DNA of 64,000 nucleotides. Origin: Eledone cirrhosa. Lineage: Eukaryota; Mollusca; Cephalopoda; Octopoda; Eledonidae. The translations under genes were made by a program, and so were the position numbers. Numbering within the stretch: position 1 is the stretch's first letter; every line of letters starts with the position of its first letter. Positions 11,901 through 23,900 of this stretch are shown piece by piece. The stretch covers positions 298,374,525 to 298,438,524 of the forward strand of contig OZ024740.1 of assembly GCA_964016885.1 (NCBI GenBank), written 5' to 3'. Below the pieces are notes generated by a model. It did no database searches. It saw only the letters and a list, made by a program, of their open reading frames with translations, and was not told where the DNA came from.

Positions 11901-14900
11901 AACTTCTTACATAACAGAATTTATTCCTCCACAAACATTTAAAAAAAATTATGTTTTTAATTGAGTTGATCAAAAAGAGACCGATGTACTCTCAGGTCCC
12001 AAATAATAGGGTGGGTATGTGTGGGTGGAATAAGACGGAGGGTTTGGAAGATCGGTAATTTTTCTAGGTTGTTTCCATTGATTGTTTTTAAAAACCAGAA
12101 TTAGTCATTTAGTTTACATATTGAGTCCCCAACCCATACTATTTATTTTATAACATAACCCATTCTAGTGTGGAAGATAGACGTTAAACGATGATGATGA
12201 TTTCTTGTAATGTACTTATTTTTTCTCATGTATAATGGTTTTAAATGTATAAAGAAAATGAATTGTCACAAGAATGCTACAACTTAAAATAAAACATCAC
12301 TGGAGATCATCATCATCATCATTTAACGTCCATCTTCCACGTTAGCATGGGTTAGACGGGAGTTGTCCCTCTTGAGGCAAGGTTGGTTGGGTGACCGTGT
12401 CTCGCTCATATAGGACTATCTGGCAGGTTTTCTACAGTTGGATGCCCTTCCTAACACCCACATTTACAGTGTGGAACTGGGAACTTTTTACCGTGTTACC
12501 TACATGGCCACATTACAGCGTGGACTGTGTGTTTTTTTTGTCGTGACACCTACACGATCTCGATCTCATTTATTTGGACTGGATGTTGTGGTACCAACTT
12601 TACAGAGAGAGGGTGGTGTTCGCGGGAGTGGGCGGATAGGGTAGGGTAGCGGATTGGGGTATATATTTGGTTAAGAAGTGCCTACTGACTGTAGGTTTCG
12701 TTTTGTACATAGGCAAGGCGGATCTTCTGTATTACTGCGTAGCGCCAACGATCTCGGTTCAGTGACATTATCTTAGAGAGGTGCAAGTGTGTAAGGTCGG
12801 AATTTATCAGATCGTCCCAGATTTTTCTGGGTCTACCTACACCGTAACTACCATTAATTTTGATCGCCCTGCACTTTTTATACAGCTGTCGTCTTTCATG
12901 CACATCACGTGGCCATACCAACGTAGTCTTCTCTCAAGTAAACAGCATCTAATCCCTCTTATTTCTAATTTCTCACTTAGTTCATTTATGCTTTGCTGTT
13001 CACGTATATTACTATTACACATCCAACGGAGCATGCATGCTGCGTTCCTTTCCAGTCTGCGCAAGTCCTGTGCACGTAATGCCCATGTCTCACTGCCATG
13101 TCGCATTGCTGTTCGTATACAGGCATCATACAATCTGCCTTTCATTTTTAGAGAGAAACCTTTTGTGGCCAACAGCAATATAAGCTCTCTGAACTTTTTC
13201 CATCCAGTTCTGACTCTGGCTACTGAACACCCTCCACCACTGTTGATTTCGTCACCTAGGTAACGGAAAGTGTCCACTATTTCTATAGAACCATCTGGGC
13301 AATAGAAGGAGCTAGTATCCTGTGGACACCTGCTACTTATTGCACCTGAGCATTGGCCACATATAAAGTCTACATTCTTAGATAGTTTACCTGTGATCCC
13401 ACTACATCTTTTATGTACCCATACTTTGCATTTGGGACATAAAATGGAGTTTCTACCTACTCCTTTCCTACACACTGAGCATGGCCATTTCCCTGAGGGC
13501 ACCTGTGCCCTATTTCCCTTTCTACAAACTAGAACTTTAGCCTTAGACAAGTTAACTTTAAGGCCTTTTGATTCTAGGCCATGCTTCCATGTTTGGAATT
13601 TCTTCTCTAGTTCAGCCATTGATTCAGCTATGAGCGTTAGATCATCTGCGTATAGGAGTCCCATGGGCAGCCGGTCTTGAAATCTAGCAAAATTTAATAA
13701 GAAGATGGATGACGACGATGATTATTCAAGACTTGAGAGTATATGAACAGCCATACTGTTGACATTATTATATTTATAAACTTTAAATCTTGATGCAGAA
13801 GAAAGAATAGTAATAGAATTGTATATGGAGTAGTTGACTCTGAATGTATCTAGAAACCTCACACTTCATACCTAAATATTGGAAAATATTTACTGAACTA
13901 TTGCAAAAACTTCACACAACATACCTGAATATTGGGAAGTACAAACTAAGCATCTGCAAAAACTTCATACATTACACCTAAATATTTGAAAATATTTACT
14001 GAACTTCTGAAAAAACTTCACACAAAACACCTGAATATTGGGAAATACTTACCGAACTTCTGCAAAAGTGGATCAAGCTGAATACTACTTGCAATCAAAG
14101 GAATAAGGGCAGATGATTCAATGATAAAACAATCTTCTTTAAACTGAGAAGTTAAGCTCCATTTCTTATCCACATTGGACTTGTCTTGGTTTTCACCACT
14201 ATTATTCAGTGCCTAAAGCAATTATTTTGCCAATTATAAAAAAAAAACTGTTGTAGAGAAGAGAATTAAGATCAACAAGTTCTTGTTAGTGTTAAAAAGA
14301 CTGAACCCCTTGGCAACTGAGTGTCTTGGTCATGAACAGCCATGGACATAGTTATGGTAACAGGTTACTAACTGTGATTTCTCTGTTTGGTCATCCTATC
14401 ATAGTTTTCACTTAGCCATTCAGCTTTGCCATTTATTAATCATAGTAACATTATGGTCAAATCAGTTCAACATCAGCCAATACAACAAACAGTTTTTTTT
14501 AAGATGAAATCTTATTTTGAACTGTTGGTCATCACTTTCTCCAACCTCACAGACATTTTAGAAGCAATGAGGGAAACTATGTGGTTGATTAAGCTGCAAG
14601 AAAAAGCTGCTAAATTTTCCTTGTCCCCTACTGTATTAAATAAGGAAAAGGCATTAGATAATGTTGTCATACAAAGTTAGGATGGTCATGACAGCAATGT
14701 CTTTGATCACAGGTTTGTTCAATCAAAGGTAATCTCGATCTCAACAAGAACAACAATATTATCCCAATCAACTAATGAACAAGACTGCAGGTTTTCACAG
14801 AATAAAATGAATCAATAGTTTTCAAATAACTCACGTATGCTAGAGACATGTGTTCAGCCATATCGGTTTGTTGTATTGCGGCTGCAGCAAGTCGAGTATT

Positions 14901-17900
14901 CTTTGCTACTTGGAGAAATTTGATTAGAGATGCTGAAATATATAACAACAAACTAGAAATGAATAAAGAGAAAAAAAAAAAAAAATTTTTTTTTATCCAA
15001 TCTCCTTGTTTTCTGTGTTTTAGTAAAACCCAACTGAGGCAATGAAGTGGCCTCTATGTAGCCATTCAACCTGCTAGAAATAGCAAGCAAATTTTCCTCA
15101 AATCTCACCGTACTGACTCGACCCTTTCATTAACATATTTCCAATAAAAGAAACAATTTTCAAATAATTTTGAAAATAATCAAAAATTTGGAAGGAATTA
15201 GTAATATAACTAACTTACTCATTATTAAGTTATTGTTTGAAAACTGTGGTGGAAGGTTACAGTTAGAACAGGATGGGAAAAAGTTCAGAGAGCTACTATC
15301 ACTGCTAGCTAAAAAAGATTTTTCCCTCAAAATAAAAGGTAGATTGTATGAAGCTTGTGTACAAAGATCAATGCAGCATGGAAGTGAGACCTGGGCAATA
15401 TGTGCAGAGGGTCTACGAAGACTAGAAAGAAACAAAGCCCACATGCTCTGATGAATGTGTAATATGAAAAAGCATCAGAGAACTGAAAGAGAAACTAGGC
15501 ATAAGAGGGGTTAGATGCTGTGTACATGTGATGCATATGGAGGATCACAGGTATACAGTAAAACTCCATTGTAACAAAATTCATGAGGTATAAAAAAAAT
15601 TTGTTGTAATGAAAAACTCTTTATAACAAGATCGACCAAAACACATCAAATGTGTGGCCAGGGATTGAAGATAATTTTGTTATACTGAAAAATTTGTTAT
15701 AATGGTATTCTTTATAATGGAATTTTACCTGTATAAAGAGGTGCAGGACACTCAAAGTTGATGGTAACTATGGAAGAGGGAGACCTAGGAAAACTTGGGA
15801 TGAAGAGATAAAAGCTGACCTAGCCCAATTAAACTTCACAAAAGAAATGACACAGGACTGAGACTTCTGATGCCATGCTGTATTGTACAAGACCGTTCTC
15901 CACCATGTGCACAAAGTGAAACAAACAAACATGTAAGGGATACACTAACCTGCAGCAATCCTTTGCACCCTGCCTGAATACCCTGATTACACTTAAATAT
16001 TCGATGCACCTAATTGGTGTTAAACTCATTCACAGCTGTAGAAACCAAGCCAAAATACAGATCCATATGACTAAGACACGGTTTCTGGACCTCACTTGTC
16101 TCAATGTGACAACTCATGTAACCCATGCAAACATGGGAAATGGACGTTAAACGATGATGATGATAAATATTAACATAAACAGTTCAGTATCATAGAATCA
16201 GACTGTTTCAGGCAGCTTGGTATCAAAAGGGTTAAACAAGAAAATACACAGTGGAGATAAATTTTGGATATAAAAAGGTAGGATGGGTTACAATTTTAGG
16301 ACATTTTTTTGTTTTGCTATTAAGGTTTTGATTCCCTGTTATATTTTCTGTATTTATGTTTTATATGGCTTTTTATTTTATTTAAAAAAATTCATTATTT
16401 CTTATTGGTACTTGTATCGTCCTAATCTCTAGTCTAGAGTGGTATGGGTGATTTTTGTCATGGAACCAGTATGGCCAACTTCCAGAGTGGTCTTGATGCT
16501 TATATACTCATTACAACAATTTGTAAGCAAATAATCAAATTTGTCAATGGAATACAAATTCAATAAAACAATATGATGAAGTCTAACTATAAATATAGAA
16601 AAACAAAAACAATGTATTGTTATATTAAAGCAGAAATACTATGAATAATCCAATGTGGAAAATAGATGTTAAACGATGATGATGAATAAAACACAGTAAA
16701 CAAATATGGGAATGACCACTTACTTGGATAGCATGAAGTCAGAGCTAAGCTGATTAGTCTGTATACCATGGCAGGTAAGTTGTAATCATCATTCATATTT
16801 TCCTCCTCACTTTCCTCTTTGTCAGTTTCAGTGTCAGCTATATTTTCCAACAAGTATGTACTCAAACAATAAAGAGTTTCAGCTGTTTTAGGACAAACTT
16901 CACATTGTAGAAGTTTCCTGCAAATTAAATTGACTTGACTCATAAGAAATTCCTAGAATCATTACACTTTGCATACTATATATATGTAAATAAGAATGGT
17001 TTTGAGGAATATTGGTTTCTAATTTAGCAAACTTAGGGGAAGGGCAAAGTTGATTAAATCAAACCCAGTACTTGACTGTACTTTATTTTATCAACCCCGG
17101 AAAAATGAAAGGCAGAGTTGATCTTGGTGAGATTTGAACTCAGAATGTACAAAGCCAGAACAAATGCTGCAATGGTATTTTATTTGATGCTCTATCAATT
17201 CTGTCAATCCACCAGTCTATTTGATGAATATTAAATAAGAACAAATGATGGGTTTTTTACTTACTTTTCTTTTTTAATATTTTAATTATATAAAGAATGA
17301 TTCTCAACTGGAACCTCCCAATATTTGAAGTTGACATGGGAGTTACCATAAAAATGTCTAATGAACATATGTAAAGTAAATGGATCTTAATTGGTTTTAA
17401 TGATGAGCATTGAGTGTTTTGATCAACTAAACTCCCTGCTCATTGAATTAGAGAGGCAGACCACAATAGTTATAATAGTATGTAGGTAATTCCGCATCAA
17501 CGTAGACAAGGTCTGACACAAATGTCATTGTAATTTGATGAAATTTAGTCAATGTTTTGACTTAGTAAAGATATATGAAAAATTTTTTTTTTTAAATTTG
17601 AGCATGTGGCTATGTTTCGTTCTCGAAATATCACATTTCAAAATTTCACCAGAAACCAGCAATTCCAGCTAACATGGATATCTCAACTCTCCATTTCTCA
17701 AGTTCTTCATATTGAATCATTGAAATTTGGTACCCAATACAATCTTTGTGTGAGGAATTCAAAAATATCATAGGAATAATTCATAAGACAAAAAATTCAA
17801 AATTTTGAGAACTGATTGACTGGTTTTGAAATTTCTCTTGATGTTCTAGTTTAATTCGGGTCAATTGTATACTGAATAAAACATACTTATACTTTAATCC

Positions 17901-20900
17901 ATGCCAAACTTACTTGCATAGTTGAAGGAAAACCTTGTTATTTTTACATATAAATGCCTTCATGGTCATTTGGGAAAGGAAGTCTATTTGAGGAATTTTC
18001 AAGATATCAGACAGTCTAGAAAAAAGAGAAAAGTAAAAATAAAATTAATACAAATAATAATTTAAAGTAATCTTGGGTCCCAAATAGGGAGGGGGTGGAG
18101 TTGGGGATGGAAAAGCGGAAACTTTTTTTAGGTTGACCCCGTTGGGTTTTTTAATGTATGGGATTTCTAGTAATGTAATTTTTTTTGTCATGTATAATGT
18201 TATTTTAATGTCTAAAGAAAATTAATTATCACAGGAATGCTATCACTTAAAATAAAATTAATATGCGGGGAGTGGACAACACTGATTATTTGAGACCCGA
18301 GAGTATACTACAAAGAACCAATTGGAAGTAGAAAAAAAAAAACAATAACCAAACACAGTTACCTGTATAACTTGCACTGCATATCAGGCTGAAAATAAAA
18401 CAAACTAAAATATTAATACTAATAAATTTAGAGAAGGTTGTAGTAAAAATAGATAAACAAGGATAGCATCAGAATGGAGTGGAGGTGAAGTAAAAGAAAC
18501 GAGGAGGAGGAACATGTTTAGCCCTAGGTCGACACAGATCCAACAGATCTATCATAAAAGTGTTTCAGCAATGGTCAATCCAATGCAGTGTTTTGTTGAA
18601 GACCTGTCTTTATACTGTCCCCTTACCCAAATACTTGATGTAATAGTTCTTTTTTCTCCTCCTCTTCTCATCAACTCAGTTTACCTGACCCTATGCTAAA
18701 TACATTGCTCAATCATTCTTCCACTGAATAACATGTCACTACAAGTTTGGTCAGCCATGTTAACCAGCAATAACGCAAACTGAACATTAATTGAACAAGA
18801 GAGGATAAACTGAATCTATAGAAGTACAGAAAAGAGTTATCTGTCTATTAGCCTCATCTTTTGTATTTTATTTACAATATTTCAGTTATTATATTTCCTG
18901 ACCTGTTCTAAGACTTAAACATACACCAAGCACTCATTTCTCTAAAACTGAAAAAAAAAGACCAAGAAGTATCCCTTGCTCTCAAATTAAAGAATATCTG
19001 CCTCCTCCTCCCCAAGCAAAGACATTAAATAAAACACTTACTTCCAATTTAAATTCTGGTGCAACTGTGTTGATGTAATCCCACAAGATTTTCTCCCTGA
19101 AATCAGGCTTTTGAAACTTGTGAAATGTAGGATACAAGTGAAATTCAACCTGAATATAACAAATAGTAGAAAAAAAATCATTTGAATACATCTTGTAAAA
19201 TTAAAGATCAGCAGATATCATGTAGACAACATGCTATAAAACACTAGCCACTTTCGGGTCTCGAATAATCATAACCCCACAACTCATTAACTTTTCACTG
19301 TCTTTTTTTGCTCTTGATAATAAGATTGTTTTAATTGGATTAAATTTGTTTTTCATGAAATGTTTTGAATTAATTTATCCATGTAGTCTAGTGGTAAGGG
19401 TGTTGGACTTACAATCATAATGTAATGGGTTCAATTCCTGGGCTGGGTTGAGTGCTGTTTTCTTGAGCCAAATACTTCATTCCACGTTACTCCAGTATAC
19501 TTAGCTGAAAATGAGTACCAGCAATAGCTGGGGGTTTAACCCAGCAATGGACTGGCGTCCTGTCCAAAGGAAAGTCTTGTACTTTCAGTTGCTTCCTGCC
19601 ATGGGAGAAGCACCAACCTGATGAGCCTCTTGGCTTGAGGCAGACTTCTTAGTTGTTAGATATTATCATAGGTTGAGTGGTTTATTGTTATTGCTCTGTG
19701 CAAGTGTTTAACAACTAGTGCTCTAGATAGCTGAGCATTACTCTATTGTGAGCTTTCTATACAATGAGCAACTCTTCAGGGCTGACATTCTCTAATTTGG
19801 AGAGGATAACTCCCTTTTGAAGGTGTTGCAGTTCGGCTAATTTTAAAGATATGGTGTGATAATAAAAAAAAAAAAAAGATCAGAGATTGTGATTAGAGTC
19901 CTGGCAATAAGCTTAAAAATGAATGTACAAGTGATTGCAGACACCAGTTCCTCCATTAAAAAATATGATCACAAGAACGAGTGGGAGCAGACATCTGTGG
20001 GGGTCTTGAGATGCCGCTGTAGTAGATCCCTCGACTCCACAGGTCTATGTGGTTTGTCCTGCCACCCGAATGCTGGTCGTTTTGCCTTGAGTTAAACCTG
20101 ATCATCAAACAGGCCCTGGATCGGGTAAATATCCAGTTCTGGAGCTGGTTGATTTATCAAGAAGTGATGGGAAGAGACCAGACAGCCTTACCCTTTGTCC
20201 TTGGGTAAGAGGTAGGTGTCTCATCTGGGACGTCACAGTCAATGACTCTTTTGTATCTTCTCACATCACGGATACTGTGGTAAATGTGTGGGTCACTGCT
20301 TCCGTTGCCGAACAGAATAAAACTTGGATTTATCTAATAATTATTTTTTCCAGCCTGTGGCGTTAGATATGTTTGGTGAAGTTGGGCTGCTGACAGCGAA
20401 GTTCTTACCATTACTGGCGGCTCACATTATGGAGGAGTCAAATGATGCTTGTTGGGTGCCTGGTTATTTCAGCACCTTTACCTTGCCATCACCTGTAGTA
20501 ATGTTGTGAGCGTATTGGCTTGCCTCAAAGTGTTTAGTTAACCCCTAAAATGTGAGGTGTGGCTGATTATCACACTTGGTGGTGAATTGCCTCCCCCTTT
20601 TTTCCTTTATCATTATTGTTCAATGAGTTATATAAATGTTATTTTCAGAATAAAGTTCTATAAATTAATAATAAAAAAAAAGGTTTAACATAAAGATCTT
20701 ACTTGTAGGGATTGTAAAAGTTCCAAATCCTTTTTAAGTTCATCAAGTTCATTAGTTTCTAAGAAATCTGAAATATAAATGAGAAAACAGATTTTATCAT
20801 GGCATATAAAGGAAGTAATTATTGGTGGCCCTCTGTTATGATACATGGGACATATAGGTGTGAACTGTGGTAGTCCACTCTGCTATTAGCTGGCAACTAA

Positions 20901-23900
20901 TCGTAGAACATCCTTTAACCCTTTAGTATTTACATTACTCTATATATATACTATTGTATTTTCATGGTAAAGGCTTTATCTCACATAATATTGAATCTAT
21001 GGGATTTTGATATTATTTATTTTGAAAACAATACTTTAACATCAGTATGAGTGGCTAGTTACAACCAGTTTGAACAGAAAATGGTGAAAGAATTCTGGCC
21101 AGATATAACTGGTTTAAATCACGTTCAACAACATAGGACAGATGAGAATACTCACATACCTGTTGTAAGCTGTTTTAGGAATTCAATTATAGATTTTCCA
21201 GTTATAACTGCCAATCTTTTATTTTGATTTGTCTCCTACAAATATAAACACTCAGAATATTAGTTCATGCTGATTGACCAAATATTTTAGTGAACATTAT
21301 TAAAAATAACAGATTTTGGCTGAGGATTTAAATGAATGGGCTGACTAAATCACTGACTTAATACTAGTAAAAGTAATATTTAAAAACAAAAATTATTCAT
21401 CTATTTTATTATGTGTGCAAAGTGCGATTCTGCATGGTAGTGAAACATGGGCAGTGACTGAAGAGGACATGTAGGCTGGAGAGAGATGAAGCAACCATGC
21501 TTCTTTGGATGTGCAATGTAAATGTGAGAGAAAGGCAGATCTTGGATGAACTGAAGGAGAAACTGGGTTTAAGAGGAATTCGAAGTGGTGTGCAAGGATG
21601 GTGATCGCTGGGTGAAGAAGTGCCAGGAAATCCCAGTGGAAGGAAGCCGTGATAGAGGTAGACCAAGGAAGACCTGGGCAGAGGTGGTGAAAGCTAATCT
21701 CAAGTCGCTGAGACTAACAGAGGAAATGAAGAAGGAATGTGGCAAGTGGACAGGTGCTGTGCTGAGAATGACCTATACAACCCATGCAAGTGTGGAAAAA
21801 TGGACGTAAAAATGATGATAATGATGTACCAAATGTATTTTTATGTTTATGCTTTTCTCAAGGACATTAGTGGGGAAATAAATTAGATTCGAACTAAAAT
21901 TGAAACTGCATTGGCAAAACAATCTTGAAAAGTACAAAACAGTACTATGACAGCTTCAAATATAAAATTGAAGTCTTTACTCTTTGGCAGCAAAGTATAT
22001 AAAAGTAATTGGGACACGAGTAACATAAACCAGAACAACCTGCCACCCTCTACACACCATCATAAACTGCGAGCAGGGTACAAATTGTTGTCCTTAAATG
22101 CTCGCAGTTTATGCAACAAGATACATCTGTTCGAATCCTACGTCAGAAGCATCGACCCTGACTTCATCACAGTCACGGAAACATGGGCACATTCCTTACT
22201 CTGTGATGGGGTTTTCACCATTACTGGGTACAACCTTTTCCGCAAGGACCGCATTAACCGCCGTGGTGGTGGTGTGATGGTCTACGTTCGTTCAAACTTT
22301 TCGGTAATTCCTTGCGTTGATTTGAACGAATCACAGGAAGAAGTTTTTTTCTGTGACATACGTATGACCATGTCAACACTTCTGCTTGGTGTTGTTTATC
22401 GACCCCCAAACTACCATCAGGACACACAGCTTTGCGATATCCTCAGAGTTGCTGCCAAGAAAACAGCCACTTATGTGTTTATTGCAGGTGACTTCAATCA
22501 TCCTGAGATCGATTGGGAAACCTTTCGTTGGCCACAGGGTGCAAACGATTTCCTTGAACTAGTGCTGGACTCAAACTGGTCACAAGTAGTCACCTCTCCA
22601 ACAAGAGGTGACAACACTTTGGACCTGATCTTCACCACTACTCCTGAAGTGGTTATCAGTTGTACTACTGAGGAACCTCTAGGCGACTCTGATCATGCTA
22701 TGATCATTGCCAATCTGGCACTTGAGGGCAGCAACAAAAACCAGGGCCATCTCCAATCTGCTTGCTTTGATTGGAAGAGGGCGGATTGGAACTTGTACTG
22801 CACTGAGCTACAGCGCCCAAACTGGCATGAGATGTATAACTCTGGAGATGTGAACTCTATACTCCAGAGCATCCTGGACTCAATATGGATAGCGTGTGCA
22901 GCATCAGTGCCACGGAAGCGGAAAAATAACCACCCCAAAAGTGCAATCTGGGAAACTTCAGCGGTCCGACTTGCCAGGAAAGAACGTCGGAACGCTGAAC
23001 GGGAATATAAACTGCATAGATCAGATGCCAACAGAAAAAAGCGGAATAAATCTTCTAACCATCTCAAGCAAGTGACAAAGAAGGCAGTGCTTGAATTTGA
23101 ACAGTGCATCGCAACCAATCCTGACAGTAAGGTGTTCTGGAAATATGTTCATTCAAAGCAGAGACCTCACTCTCCAGTTGGTCCTCTTCGCAATCCCCAC
23201 ACAAGCCAGATCACTGACGATCCCAAGGAATGCGCAGAACTCATTGCTGAGTGCTATGCAAGTATTTTTACTGTTGAAGACCAGAATGTACCATCTCCAC
23301 CATCTCTAACATCAAATTCCATAACAACTATGGAATTTACACCTGCAATGTTGCGACGTCACCTTAAGAATAAACGCAACTATGCCTCCCCTGGTTTTGA
23401 TGGTGTGACATACCTGCTTCTCAAACGTGGCGGGGATTTCCTTTTGCGCCAGCTTTCTTTTTTCTTTCAATACTGTCTCAGCAATGGTGCTACTCCGGAG
23501 CAGTGGAAAACTGCCAGTGTCATTCCCCTGTTCAAAAAGGGCAACCGCATGTCACCTGTCAACTATCGTCCAGTCAGTCTTACTAGCTGTATGGCCAAAC
23601 TGATGGAATCCTGTGTCAGAGAAACACTTTGGAACTTCTGGAGCTCTCACAGCCTCATCTGGCCCTCACAGTTTGGATTTATCCCTAACTCCAGCTGCTG
23701 TGATCAGCTTATCGAGTTTCTTGAGGACATCACCCGGATCACTGACAGCGGCTCATGGGTGGATGTTGTTTACCTTGACTTTGCTAAGGCTTTTAATTCT
23801 GTGCCACACAAAAGACTTATGGCAAAACTCTCTGCAATGGGTGTGAGGGATGATCTTTTCGACTGGCTGAAATCCTTCATTCTCAGCCGAAAGGAAGTAG

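Larger units (their letters stand above)
15122..16237. mobile_element. MITE of the CCCTTTCATTAACA family, interrupted
   Basis: The left part (15122-15244) begins CCCTTTCATTAACATATTTC; the right part (16164-16237) ends GGTATCAAAAGGGTTAA. An RTE-like LINE piece lies between them. Confidence 0.7.

Noticed and set aside
19386..19460. A possible tRNA gene (good A and B boxes).
   Set aside because: No cloverleaf or acceptor stem; it continues into a repeated SINE body found elsewhere in the window.
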